Source of the DNA: Xanthobacter tagetidis
GTDB lineage: Bacteria; Pseudomonadota; Alphaproteobacteria; Rhizobiales; Xanthobacteraceae
DNA: 64,000 nucleotides
Assembly: GCF_003667445.1 (NCBI RefSeq)
Contig: NZ_RCTF01000001.1
Span: forward strand, 248,001 to 312,000
Direction of reading: 5' to 3'
Shown: positions 25,742-34,925 of the stretch, piece after piece
Layout of the letters: every line of letters starts with the position of its first letter
Position numbering within the stretch: position 1 is the first letter of the stretch
Translations under genes and position numbers: made by a program
Notes under the pieces: generated by a model
Databases searched by the model: none
Told to the model about the DNA's origin: nothing
Seen by the model: only the letters and a program-made list of their open reading frames with translations

Positions 25742-26653
25742 ATGCCATTGACCCGCCGCCGCTTTCTGGAACTCGCCCCCGGCGCGGCGCTGGCCGCCCT
25801 GCCGATGCCGTCCGCCGCCCAGCCGTCCGCCCTCCTGACGCGGGTGATCCCGTCGAGCGGCGAGGCTGTGCCTGCGGTGGGGCTCGGGACCTGGATCACC
25901 TTCAATGTCGGCAATGATCCCGTCCTGCGCGCCGAGTGTACCGACGTCATGTCGGCCTTCTTCGCCGCCGGCGGGACGCTCATCGATTCCTCGCCCATGT
26001 ACGGCTCGTCGCAGCCGGTGATCGGCCATGGCCTCGCGCGGCTGAAGCCGCAGCGCCTGTTCTCCGCTGAGAAGGTCTGGACCAGCGGCGCGAGCGCCGG
26101 CGCGGCGCAGATCGAGCGCTCGCGCCAGCTCTGGGGTGTCCCCCGCTTCGACCTGCTCCAGGTGCACAATCTCCTGGACTGGCAGACGCAGCTGCCGCGG
26201 CTGCAGGCCATGAAGGCGGCGGGGCAGGTGCGCTATGTGGGCATCACCACATCGGAGGGCCGGCGCCACGCCGAGCTGGAGCGCATCATGCGCGAGCAGC
26301 GGCTCGACTTCGTGCAGCTGAGCTACAACGTGCTCGACCGCGAGGCGGAGGCGCGCCTGCTGCCGCTCGCCGCCGACCGGGGCATCGCCGTGCTCGTCAA
26401 CCGGCCGTTCCGCCAGGGCGCGCTGACCCGCGCGCTCGCCCGCGCGCCGCTGCCGGGATGGGCGGGGGACATCGGTGCGACCACCTGGGCGCAGGCGCTG
26501 CTCAAGTTCATCCTCGCCCACCCGGCGGTGACGGTGGCCATCCCCGCCACGAGCCGCGTGGACCATGTGCGGGAGAACCTCGCCGCCGCCTCCGGCCCGC
26601 TGCCCGGCCGGGCGCTGCGGGAGCGCATCTCCGCGGACGTGAAGGCGCTGTGA
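25742..26653 (+). CDS. Aldo/keto reductase with Tat-type signal peptide
   Basis: Protein of 303 residues. The start LTRRRFLELAPGAALAALPMPSAAQ is a twin-arginine signal peptide, implying export of a folded, cofactor-loaded enzyme. The AKR barrel follows, with the catalytic tetrad recognisable as Asp in TLIDSS, Tyr in PMYGSS, Lys in SAEKVW and His in LLQVHN, and with the late TSRVDHVRENL cofactor-binding region. ATG 25742. The next gene overlaps its stop (TGATG), so the two are coupled. The substrate is unknown; a periplasmic AKR is unusual because NADPH is cytoplasmic, though Tat export carries bound cofactor. Confidence 0.85.
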   Translation: MPLTRRRFLELAPGAALAALPMPSAAQPSALLTRVIPSSGEAVPAVGLGTWITFNVGNDPVLRAECTDVMSAFFAAGGTLIDSSPMYGSSQPVIGHGLARLKPQRLFSAEKVWTSGASAGAAQIERSRQLWGVPRFDLLQVHNLLDWQTQLPRLQAMKAAGQVRYVGITTSEGRRHAELERIMREQRLDFVQLSYNVLDREAEARLLPLAADRGIAVLVNRPFRQGALTRALARAPLPGWAGDIGATTWAQALLKFILAHPAVTVAIPATSRVDHVRENLAAASGPLPGRALRERISADVKAL

Positions 26654-27309
26654 TGGGCGAGTGGTGGACCTACAGTCCCGAGGACTTCCTGATGTTCTCG
26701 CCGCGCGTCTACTGGCGCATGTTCGCGCTGACCAACGGGGCGCTGTGGCCGCTGCCGCTCGTCGGGCCGGCGCTGGCACTGGCGGCCGGACTGCTGTGCC
26801 TGCGGGCACGGGGCGCGCGCGTCGCGCTGGCGATGCTCGCGGCGCTGTGGGCGTTCGTGGGCTGGGCGTTCCTGTGGAACCTCTACGGGGTCGTCAACTG
26901 GGCGGTGTTCTATGCCGCGCCGCTGTTCGCGCTTCAGGCCGTGCTGCTGGCCCTTGCGGCCGCGCGAGGTCCGGCACAACAGCGCCCACCTGTGCCGCGG
27001 CAGGCCGCGGGCGCGGTCCTGGTGGCGCTCGCCGCCGCCTATCCGCTGCTCGCGCCCCTTGCGGGCCGCCCCCTGTCGGAGGCGGAGGTGTTCGCGCTGG
27101 CGCCCGACCCCACCGCCATCGGCACGCTGGGCATCCTGCTCATCGCCGGCGGCGGGGCCGGGCTGTGGCCGGTCCCGGTTCTGTGGTGCCTGTTCAGCGC
27201 CGCGACCCTGTGGGCGCTCGGCACCGCGCAGGCCGCCCTCCCGTTTGCGGCCGCTGTGGCCGCGCCGGCGGCCGCCTTGTTCTGGCGCGGCGCCCCGGCA
27301 CGGGCCTGA
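26653..27309 (+). CDS. Polytopic membrane protein, DUF6064-like
   Basis: Protein of 218 residues starting MGEWWTYSPEDFLMFSPRVYWRMF, followed by about six hydrophobic helices. The opening WWTYSxxDFLMFSPR and the small helical body resemble a family of uncharacterised membrane proteins (DUF6064 by memory). ATG 26653 overlaps the aldo/keto reductase stop, so the two are translationally coupled and may act together. No catalytic motif is seen. It converges with the glutamate dehydrogenase gene, leaving 24 bp. Confidence 0.65.
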   Translation: MGEWWTYSPEDFLMFSPRVYWRMFALTNGALWPLPLVGPALALAAGLLCLRARGARVALAMLAALWAFVGWAFLWNLYGVVNWAVFYAAPLFALQAVLLALAAARGPAQQRPPVPRQAAGAVLVALAAAYPLLAPLAGRPLSEAEVFALAPDPTAIGTLGILLIAGGGAGLWPVPVLWCLFSAATLWALGTAQAALPFAAAVAAPAAALFWRGAPARA

Positions 27310-27333
27310 CCGGCGCCCGTCAGTCGGTCCCCG

Positions 27334-30300
27334 TCACCCCCGCGCGAGGTCCGACAACAGGCTCGCCGCGAGCGTCAGCTTGGAAAGGCTGAGGCCGGTC
27401 GCGGCGATGTCCTTCACCGTCGCCCGCATGCGCTCCACCTCGGTGCGGCGCGCCGCGACATAGGCTTCCACCGCCTGCTCCCCGGCGCCGCCGGTGGCCA
27501 GCATCTCCACCGTCGCGCGGCGCAGGAAGGTCTCGATCTCACCCAGCGCGCGGTCGAGAGCCAGGCGGTCGTAATAGTCGGTGGTGGCGATGATGCGCGC
27601 CTGGGTGATGAGATCGTCCACCGCGAAATAGCGTCCGGCGGCATAGAAGGTGGAGGCGGCATCCGTGATCGCGCGGCCCGTGGCCTGCGCCACCAGGGCG
27701 ATGTCCGTGGCCGCCGCGAGCGCCGGCATCAGGACCAGCCGGCGCGCGAGGTCGGCGGGAACCTCCTTCGCCTCCAGCTCGCCGGAGCGCGCGGCGCGGC
27801 GTTCCCGCCAGGCTTCGGGCAGGCTCTCCTCGATGGTGTCCACCACCGCGGCGATGCCGTCCGCATACTGCGCCACCACCGCCTCGGCACCGTCGGCGAA
27901 CGAGGCGTTGCGCAGGAACCAGACGATGCGGCCGACCAACAGGTCCTGCACACTGGTGTAGAGGTCGAGCTGGACCGCACCCTCCACCTTGTTGTCCAGA
28001 GCGTCGATGGCCGCCGTCAGCTCCGGCAGTCGGTAGACGTCGCGCACCGTCACATAGGCGCGCGCCACCGCGCCGGCATCGGCGCCGGTCTGGTCGGCGA
28101 TGCGGGCGAACGCGGTCGGGCCGCCTTCGTTGATCAGGCCATTGGCGAGCCGGGTGGCGATGATGTCGCGCTTGAGGCGATGGTGCGCCACCGCGTCGGG
28201 GAAACTGCCCTCGACCGCGTCCGGGAAATAGGCCGAAAGCTCGCGGACGAAATAGGGGTCGTCCAGCGCCGGACAGGCGAGCAGGTCCTCGTGCAGCGTG
28301 AGCTTGGCATAAGCGAGCAGCACCGCCAGCTCCGGCCGGGTGAGGCTCTCCCCGCGCGAGCGGCGGTCGGAAAGCTCCATGTCGGTGGGCAGGAACTCCA
28401 CTGCCCGGTCGAGTTCGCCGCGCAGCTCCAGCATCTGCATCAGGCGCTGGTCGAAGGCGAGCTCGCTCACGCCGCGCCGCTCGGCGAGAGAGAGCGCCAG
28501 CGTCTGGCGGTAGTTGTTGACCAGCACGAGGGCGGCGACATCGTCGGTCATCTGCTTGAGCAGCGCGGCGCGGTCGGGCCGGGTGAGGACGCCCTGCTCC
28601 AGCGGCAGAGCGAGCGCGATCTTGATGTTCACCTCCACGTCGGAGGTGTTCACGCCGGCGGAATTGTCGATGGCGTCGGTGTTGAGCCGCACCCCGCGCC
28701 GCGCCGCCTCGATGCGGGCGCGCTGGGTCATGCCGAGGTTTGCGCCCTCGCCGATGACGCGCGCGCCGAGCTCGCCGGCGGCGATGCGCACCGGGTCGTT
28801 GGCCCGGTCGCCGGCCTGGGCGTCGGTCTCGGTGGAGGCGCGCACATAGGTCCCGATGCCGCCGAAGAACAGCAGGTCCACCTTCGCCTTGAGGATGGCG
28901 TTGATGAGTTCGGCCGGCGCCATCTCCGCCTTCTCCACGCGCAGCAGCGCCCGCACCTCGGCGGAAAGCGGGATGCTCTTGGCCGAGCGCGCGAACACGC
29001 CACCACCGGGCGAGATCAGGCTCGCGTCATAGTCGGCCCAGGAGGAGCGCGGCAGGTTGAACAGGCGCTGGCGCTCGGCGTGGCAGCGGGCCGGGTCCTG
29101 CGGGTCGGGGTCGAGGAAGACGTGGCGGTGGTCGAACGCCGCCACCAGCTTGATGGCGGAGGACAAGAGCATGCCGTTGCCGAACACGTCGCCCGACATG
29201 TCGCCCACGCCCGCCACGGTGACCGGGGTGGTCTGGATGTCGATGTCCAGCTCGCGGAAATGCCGCTTCACCGCCTCCCAGGCGCCGCGGGCGGTGATGC
29301 CCATGGCCTTGTGGTCGTAGCCCACGGAGCCGCCCGAGGCGAAGGCGTCGTCGAGCCAGAAGCCGTGGCGCGCCGAGATGGCGTTGGCCGTGTCGGAGAA
29401 GGTGGCGGTGCCCTTGTCGGCGGCGACCACCAGATAGGGATCGTCGCCGTCGAGCCGCACGGTGTCGGCGGGGTGCACCACCGCGCCGCCCTTCAGATTG
29501 TCGGTGATGTCGAGCAGAGCGGAGACGAACACCTCGTAGGCCGCCGTGCCCTCGGCCATCACCGCCTCGCGCGGGCCGGAGGGCAGGCGCTTCGGCACGA
29601 AGCCGCCCTTGGCGCCCACCGGCACGATGACGGCGTTCTTCACCTGCTGCGCCTTGACGAGGCCGAGCACCTCGGTGCGGAAATCCTGCGGCCGGTCGGA
29701 CCACCTGAGGCCGCCGCGCGCCACCGGCCCGAAGCGCAGGTGCACGCCCTCGACGCGGGGCGCATAGACGAACACCTCGTAGAGCGGGCGCGGCAGAGGC
29801 AGCCCTTCCACGTCGGCGCTGCGGAACTTGATGGCGATCGCCTCCCGCTCGCGGCCCTCGGCGTCGCGCTGGTAGTAGGTGGTGCGGATCGCCGCGCCGA
29901 CGAGGTTCACGAAGCGGCGCAGGATCCGGTCGTCATCGAGGCTGGAGACCTTGGCCAGCTCGGCGTCGATGGCCGCGCGCAGCGGCGCCTCGCGGGCCTC
30001 GCGCGCCTCGGGAGCGGGGTCGAGCGCGGGATCGAAGCGGGCGTGGAACAGCGCCACGATCTGCCGGGCGAGCGTCTCGTGGGCGGCGAGCGCGGTCCAC
30101 AGATAGTCCTGCGAGAAGGGGATGCCGGCCTGACGCAGATAGCGGCCGAGCGCGCGCACCAGCGCCGCCTCGCGCCAGCTCAGCTCGGCGTCGAGCACGA
30201 GCGTGTTGTAGCCGTCATTCTCGGCGGCGCCGCGCAGCACCGCGTTCAGGCAGTCCTCCAGCCGGGCGGGCGAGGCGGCCATGGAGATGGCGCCGCCGTC

Positions 30301-32166
30301 GGCGCGCTCCAGCGACATGTCGTGCAGCCAGGAGCGCGTCGCGCCCTCGCCCGCGGGCTCGATGCGGTAGGTGCGCTCGTTGATCGCCTTGAGGCCCATA
30401 TTCTCCAGCATCGGCACGCGGGTGGAGAGCGGCAGCGGCTGGCCGAACGAAAGCAGGCGCAGGGAGATGCGCCCCTCCCCGTCCTCCGGGCGGCGATAGA
30501 AGTCGATGGCGATCGGCCGCTCGTCCGACATCCGCTCCAGGAGGTCGATGTGGGAGAGCGCTGTGTCGATGTCGTAGGCGGCGACGTAGCCGGCACCGAA
30601 GGCGCCGCCATAGCGGGCGGTGAGCGCCTCGGCCGCCTCCGGCGCGTGGCGCGCGGCGATGGCCGCGCCAAGCTTCTCGCTCCACGACATCACGAGGCCC
30701 GCGACCTTCGCCTCCAGGCCGGCGCGGTCGGCGGGCGGAATGCGCCCGCCCCGGCGGCCGATGATGAAGTGCACGCGCGTCAGCGGAACGTCCGGCAGGA
30801 ACACCGGGGTGAAGGTGGAGACGTGACCGTCATAGGACGAGGCGAGCAGGGCGCCGACCGCCTCGCGCACCGTGGAATCGTAGCGGTCGCGCGGCAGATA
30901 GACGAGCACCGACACGAAGCGGTCGAAAGGGTCGAGCCGCGGCAGCACGCGCACGCGCGGCCGGTCGTAGAGAGACAGGATTTCGCTGGCATAGGCCAGG
31001 AGCGTATCGGCGTCGATCTGGAACAGGTCGTCGCGCGGGTAGGTCTCCAGCGCCGTCGAGAGGGCCTTGCCCGAATGGCTCTGCGGATCGAGCCCGGCCC
31101 GCTTGAGCACCGCCTCGGCCTTCAGGCGCAGATAGGGGATCTCGCGCACCGAATGGGTGTAGGCGGTTGAGGTGAGCAGGCCGATGACGCGCAGCTCGCC
31201 GGTCAGCCGGCCCTTCTCGTCGTGGATCTTGATGCCCACATAATCCATGAACGCCCGGCGGTGGACGCGCGAGCGCAGGCTCGCCTTGGTGAACAGCAGC
31301 GGCTGGGGACCTTCGAGGAAGGCGCACACCTCCGGCGTCGTCACCACCGGGTCGGCGCCGAGCCGCAATTCGTGGACCGAGGGGTCGCGCAGCACGCCGA
31401 GCCCGCTGTCTGCGACCGCGACGAGACCGCCATCGGCGGCAAGGTCGTAGCGCCGCACGCCGAGGAAGATGAAATTGTCCTCGGTCAGCCAGTCGACGAG
31501 GTCGGCCGCCTCCTCGCGGGCGTCCTCGTCGTAGCTGTGCTTCTCTTTCCTCAGGCTCTTGCCCAGCGTGCGCACCTGCTTGCGCATCGCGTGGAAGTCC
31601 TCGTTGATGGCGCGCACGTCCGCCAGCGTCTGCTCCAGAGCACCCTTGAGCTCCGCACGCGCCGCAGTGCCGAGCGCGGCCACGTGCAGGTGGATCAGGC
31701 TTTCGTGGCGCGCCTCCTCGTCCTTGCGGCCCTTTGCCGGAAGGAGCGTAACGCCGCCGTCCTTGGTGCGGTCGAGATGCAGGATCGGGTGGGCCACCAG
31801 TTTCAGCTCAATGCCGCGGTCGGCCAGTTCCCCGGCGAGCGAATCGAACAGGAAGGCCATGTCGTCGTTCACGGTCTCGATCACCGTGACGGCGCCGCCC
31901 ATCGCCTCGGGATTGAACACCCGCACGTCGCTGCCGCCGGGCGCGGCGACCCGCTCCATCACGTGTGCCCAAGCCTCCCGCACCAGCGCGGCGAGGGCAG
32001 AGGCGGGCAGGCGGGCGATGTCCTCGGGCGCGGGCGCGGCGAGGAACAGCTCCACAAAGGCGTCCGGGACCGGCGGCTCGGCGCCGCCGAGGAGTTCGCG
32101 CACCCGGTCGGCGCGCGCCGCGAAGTCGACATCCGCACCGGCGGCTTGAAATTCACGGACGTTCAT
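27334..32166 (-). CDS. gdhB: NAD-specific glutamate dehydrogenase, large (~180 kDa) type
   Basis: Protein of 1610 residues, the usual length of the GDH-180 class. The N-terminal half carries ACT-like regulatory segments. The catalytic core is clear in the middle: VARGGLRWSDRPQDFRTEVLGL, KNAVIVPVGAKGGFV with the catalytic-lysine region, DITDNLKGG, ADKGTATFSDTAN and GVGDMSGDVFGNGML with the dinucleotide-binding Gly-rich segment, read in pieces. It mainly deaminates glutamate to 2-oxoglutarate. ATG 32166 is chosen because GGGGGA lies 6 bp upstream; a second ATG at 32172 is possible. The class is typically allosterically regulated. It diverges from the AhpD-like gene across 124 bp. Confidence 0.93.
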   Translation of the reverse strand: MNVREFQAAGADVDFAARADRVRELLGGAEPPVPDAFVELFLAAPAPEDIARLPASALAALVREAWAHVMERVAAPGGSDVRVFNPEAMGGAVTVIETVNDDMAFLFDSLAGELADRGIELKLVAHPILHLDRTKDGGVTLLPAKGRKDEEARHESLIHLHVAALGTAARAELKGALEQTLADVRAINEDFHAMRKQVRTLGKSLRKEKHSYDEDAREEAADLVDWLTEDNFIFLGVRRYDLAADGGLVAVADSGLGVLRDPSVHELRLGADPVVTTPEVCAFLEGPQPLLFTKASLRSRVHRRAFMDYVGIKIHDEKGRLTGELRVIGLLTSTAYTHSVREIPYLRLKAEAVLKRAGLDPQSHSGKALSTALETYPRDDLFQIDADTLLAYASEILSLYDRPRVRVLPRLDPFDRFVSVLVYLPRDRYDSTVREAVGALLASSYDGHVSTFTPVFLPDVPLTRVHFIIGRRGGRIPPADRAGLEAKVAGLVMSWSEKLGAAIAARHAPEAAEALTARYGGAFGAGYVAAYDIDTALSHIDLLERMSDERPIAIDFYRRPEDGEGRISLRLLSFGQPLPLSTRVPMLENMGLKAINERTYRIEPAGEGATRSWLHDMSLERADGGAISMAASPARLEDCLNAVLRGAAENDGYNTLVLDAELSWREAALVRALGRYLRQAGIPFSQDYLWTALAAHETLARQIVALFHARFDPALDPAPEAREAREAPLRAAIDAELAKVSSLDDDRILRRFVNLVGAAIRTTYYQRDAEGREREAIAIKFRSADVEGLPLPRPLYEVFVYAPRVEGVHLRFGPVARGGLRWSDRPQDFRTEVLGLVKAQQVKNAVIVPVGAKGGFVPKRLPSGPREAVMAEGTAAYEVFVSALLDITDNLKGGAVVHPADTVRLDGDDPYLVVAADKGTATFSDTANAISARHGFWLDDAFASGGSVGYDHKAMGITARGAWEAVKRHFRELDIDIQTTPVTVAGVGDMSGDVFGNGMLLSSAIKLVAAFDHRHVFLDPDPQDPARCHAERQRLFNLPRSSWADYDASLISPGGGVFARSAKSIPLSAEVRALLRVEKAEMAPAELINAILKAKVDLLFFGGIGTYVRASTETDAQAGDRANDPVRIAAGELGARVIGEGANLGMTQRARIEAARRGVRLNTDAIDNSAGVNTSDVEVNIKIALALPLEQGVLTRPDRAALLKQMTDDVAALVLVNNYRQTLALSLAERRGVSELAFDQRLMQMLELRGELDRAVEFLPTDMELSDRRSRGESLTRPELAVLLAYAKLTLHEDLLACPALDDPYFVRELSAYFPDAVEGSFPDAVAHHRLKRDIIATRLANGLINEGGPTAFARIADQTGADAGAVARAYVTVRDVYRLPELTAAIDALDNKVEGAVQLDLYTSVQDLLVGRIVWFLRNASFADGAEAVVAQYADGIAAVVDTIEESLPEAWRERRAARSGELEAKEVPADLARRLVLMPALAAATDIALVAQATGRAITDAASTFYAAGRYFAVDDLITQARIIATTDYYDRLALDRALGEIETFLRRATVEMLATGGAGEQAVEAYVAARRTEVERMRATVKDIAATGLSLSKLTLAASLLSDLARG

Positions 32167-32220
32167 GGCCATTCCCCCAAGGCTGCCGACACCCTTGAAA
32201 GTGGGTGCGCGGTCGACCAC

Positions 32221-32239
32221 CCTTCGGGCGCCCCGAAGG
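32221..32239 (+). other. Hairpin in the gdhB/AhpD-like divergent region
   Basis: CCTTCGGG (32221-32228)/CCCGAAGG (32232-32239) with a CGC loop, 52 bp before the AhpD-like ATG. It may be an operator dyad or a leader hairpin. Confidence 0.3.
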
Positions 32240-32290
32240 CAGTCAGCATGTGGTGCGCCACCGCGACGCGAAGATGACGAGGCAAGGCTT

Positions 32291-33067
32291 ATGGCAACGA
32301 AAATGCGTGCTTCCGGTCGCAAGGGCCAGGAAAACCAGAGCAGCGCTGAAAAAACGCGCACGCCCGAAAAGAAGGCGCCCGTCGCCAAGCCGGCGAAGGC
32401 CTCCCGCGCGGTCGCCGCCAAGGCCTCCGGCAAGGCTGCCGCCAAGCCCGCCGCGCGCCCGGCGCCCAAGGCCGCCGCCGCCCGCGGCCGCGACGACCTG
32501 CCGGCGATCGCGCTCGGGCTCGCCCCGGCGGAGCTGGACGCGCCGACGAAGGCCTATTTCGACAAGTGCATGGAGAAGATCGGCTTCGTTCCGAACGTGC
32601 TTGCCGCCTATGCGTTCGACATGGCGAAGCTTTCCGCCTTTTCCGCCATGTATAACGACCTCATGCTGGCGCCATCGGGCCTGACGAAGCTGGAGCGGGA
32701 GATGATCGCGGTGGCGGTCTCCAGCGTGAACCGCTGCTATTACTGCCTCACGGCCCACGGCGCGGCGGTGCGCCAGCTCTCGGGCGATCCGGTGCTCGGC
32801 GAGCAGATGGTGATGAACTATCGCGCCGCGCGGCTCGACGGCCGCCAGCGGGCCATGCTCGACTTCGCGGTCAAGCTCACAGAGCGCCCGCACGAGGTGG
32901 AGGAGGCGGACCGCGACGGCCTGCGGCGTCTCGGATTTTCCGAGCGGGACATCTGGGACATCGCCGCGGTAACGGCGTTCTTCAACATGTCGAACCGGAT
33001 CGCCTCCGCCACCGACATGCGGCCTAACGAGGCCTACCACGCCCAGGCGCGCACGCCGGCGGGCTGA
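32291..33067 (+). CDS. AhpD/CMD-domain peroxidase-related protein with a Lys/Ala-rich N-terminal tail
   Basis: Protein of 258 residues. Residues 1-70 are rich in Lys, Ala and Pro and lack fixed structure, like histone H1 tails. The rest is a carboxymuconolactone-decarboxylase/AhpD fold with the redox motif CYYCLTAHG (C-x2-C-x3-H), preceded by PNVLAAYAFD and followed by FFNMSNRIASA, typical of the uncharacterised peroxidase-related family. AhpD members use the two cysteines to reduce peroxiredoxins. The basic tail could bind nucleic acid or polyphosphate, which is inference. It starts at ATG 32291 and diverges from gdhB. Confidence 0.82.
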   Translation: MATKMRASGRKGQENQSSAEKTRTPEKKAPVAKPAKASRAVAAKASGKAAAKPAARPAPKAAAARGRDDLPAIALGLAPAELDAPTKAYFDKCMEKIGFVPNVLAAYAFDMAKLSAFSAMYNDLMLAPSGLTKLEREMIAVAVSSVNRCYYCLTAHGAAVRQLSGDPVLGEQMVMNYRAARLDGRQRAMLDFAVKLTERPHEVEEADRDGLRRLGFSERDIWDIAAVTAFFNMSNRIASATDMRPNEAYHAQARTPAG

Positions 33068-33387
33068 CCCTAAGCCCGGCCGGGACGGGAGACCGCACCG
33101 GCCGGCTCGCGCGCACCGCAAGGACAGTGCCGCGACTTTACCTTTGTCCCGAAGCGGAAAATCATAAGGCAGCCGTGATATTTCACAACCGCGTGGCCAA
33201 GCCGTTAGACGAAGGCAGCATCGTTTTCCGAATTGCTTCATGCCGCTGGACCGCCTATTGACGGCGCCACGGCGCGCCGTGCTACGGTGCGCTGCAAAGA
33301 GAAGCGTGCCGCTCAAGGCGCCGTTCCAGGGACGAGTGTCGGCGGGCCCGAGAGCCGCCGGCCGAACAGCGAGGGCATACCGCGATC
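33068..33387. promoter_or_regulatory. 320-bp gap carrying the start region of the liv operon
   Basis: No credible coding frame. The middle (33135-33240) is less GC-rich than the genes around it. A possible promoter has TTGACG at 33258-33263 and a weak -10 around 33281-33288 (GCTACGGT), giving a leader of about 95 nt before livG. I see no clear operator. Confidence 0.4.
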
Positions 33388-34158
33388 ATGGACACTGTCT
33401 CAGACGTGCCCTACATCGTTGAAGCAACGGGTCTCACCAAAGAATTCAAGGGGTTTGCGGCGGTCAAGAACGTCGACCTGCGGATTCGCCGCAACACCAT
33501 CCACGCCCTCATCGGGCCCAATGGTGCCGGCAAGACAACGTGCTTCAACCTCATCACCAAGTTCCTTGAGCCGACACGCGGAACCATCCGCCTGAACGGG
33601 CGCGACATCACGCGCACGCCGCCAGCGGACGTGGCGCGGCTCGGCATGGTTCGCTCGTTCCAGATCTCGGCAACCTTCCCCCACCTCACCGTTGTCGACA
33701 ATGTGCGCATCGCGCTGCAGCGGCCGATGGGCAATTCGTTCCATTTCTGGAAGTCGGAGTCCTCGCTCGACAGCCTGAACGAGCGCGCCATGGCGCTTTT
33801 GGCCGATGTGGACCTGACCACCTATGCGGACCACCTGGCGGTGGAGCTGCCCTACGGCCGCAAGCGCGCCTTGGAGATCGCCACCACGCTGGCGCTCGAC
33901 CCGGAGATGCTGCTGCTCGACGAGCCGACCTCGGGCATGGGCCGCGAGGACATCGCCCGCACCGCCGACCTCATCCGGCGCGTCTCCAAGAACCGCACCA
34001 TCCTGATGGTGGAGCACAACCTTTCGGTCGTGGCGGACCTGTCCGACACGATCACGGTGCTCGCCCGCGGCGAGATCCTCACCGAGGGTCCCTATGCCGA
34101 GGTGTCCAAGAACCCGCAGGTGATCGAGGCCTATATGGGCACCGGTGGAGCGCATTGA
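33388..34158 (+). CDS. livG: Branched-chain-type ABC transporter ATP-binding protein LivG
   Basis: ATPase of 256 residues. Walker A GPNGAGKTT, Walker B MLLLDEPTSGM, and H-loop VEHNLSVV are present. The ABC signature is the degenerate LPYGRKRALEIA, as in many LivG-like proteins. The N-terminal text VEATGLTKEFKGFAAVKNVDLRI is typical of the HAAT family. It heads a five-gene cluster livG-livF-livK-livH-livM. The importer may move amino acids, amides or aromatic acids; sequence alone does not decide. Confidence 0.9.
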   Translation: MDTVSDVPYIVEATGLTKEFKGFAAVKNVDLRIRRNTIHALIGPNGAGKTTCFNLITKFLEPTRGTIRLNGRDITRTPPADVARLGMVRSFQISATFPHLTVVDNVRIALQRPMGNSFHFWKSESSLDSLNERAMALLADVDLTTYADHLAVELPYGRKRALEIATTLALDPEMLLLDEPTSGMGREDIARTADLIRRVSKNRTILMVEHNLSVVADLSDTITVLARGEILTEGPYAEVSKNPQVIEAYMGTGGAH

Positions 34159-34159
34159 G

Positions 34160-34873
34160 ATGGCCGTGAACGGATCGCCTTTGCTCGACGTGAAGGACCT
34201 GCACGGCCACTATGGTGAGAGCCATGTGCTGCACGGCATGACCTTCGAGGTCCATCCCGGCGAGGTGGTGACGCTGCTCGGCCGCAACGGCGCCGGCAAG
34301 ACCACCACCATGCGGGCCATCATGGGCCTGCTGCGCAAGCGCACCGGCTCCATCCGCTACGAGGGCGCGGAGACGGTCGGGCTGCCGCCGAACAAGATCG
34401 CCCGTCTCGGCATCGCGATCTGCCCCGAGGAGCGCGGCATCTTCTCCTCGCTCTCGGTGCGCGAGAACCTGCTGCTGCCGCCGGTGGTGCTGCCCGGCGG
34501 GCTGAGCGTCGACGAGATCCACGAGCTGTTCCCGCGGCTCGAGGAGCGGCGCAACAGCCAGGGCACCAAGCTTTCCGGCGGCGAGCAGCAGATGCTGGCG
34601 ATCGCGCGCATCCTGCGCACCGGCGCCAAGCTGCTGCTGCTCGACGAGCCGACCGAGGGGCTCGCGCCCGTGATCGTGCAGCACATCGGCGAGATCATCC
34701 GAACCCTGAAGAAGAAGGGTTTCACCGTGCTGCTCGTCGAGCAGAACTTCCATTTCGCCTCGACCGTCGCCGACCGCCACTATGTGGTGGAGCACGGCCG
34801 GGTGGTGGACATGGTGGAAAACGACAAGATCGCGGAAAACGCGGCGCGTCTTGAAGCTTTCCTCGGCGTCTGA
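34160..34873 (+). CDS. livF: Branched-chain-type ABC transporter ATP-binding protein LivF
   Basis: Second ATPase of 237 residues. Walker A GRNGAGKTT, signature LSGGEQQML, Walker B LLLLDEPTEGLAP and H-loop VEQNFHFA are intact. ATG 34160 lies 1 bp after the livG stop, with GGTGGAG inside the end of livG as ribosome-binding site; the in-frame GTG at 34145 is less likely. It pairs with LivG in the importer. Confidence 0.9.
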   Translation: MAVNGSPLLDVKDLHGHYGESHVLHGMTFEVHPGEVVTLLGRNGAGKTTTMRAIMGLLRKRTGSIRYEGAETVGLPPNKIARLGIAICPEERGIFSSLSVRENLLLPPVVLPGGLSVDEIHELFPRLEERRNSQGTKLSGGEQQMLAIARILRTGAKLLLLDEPTEGLAPVIVQHIGEIIRTLKKKGFTVLLVEQNFHFASTVADRHYVVEHGRVVDMVENDKIAENAARLEAFLGV

Positions 34874-34925
34874 GCCGGGCTTCCTTGCACAATCATGCCG
34901 GCTTCGGCCGGCGGGAGGAGAACAG

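Noticed and set aside
28180..31170. A 996-codon open frame on the plus strand inside gdhB
   Set aside because: It is antisense to a clearly conserved glutamate dehydrogenase; its translation is repetitive His/Gly/Arg/Glu text typical of GC-rich shadow frames.
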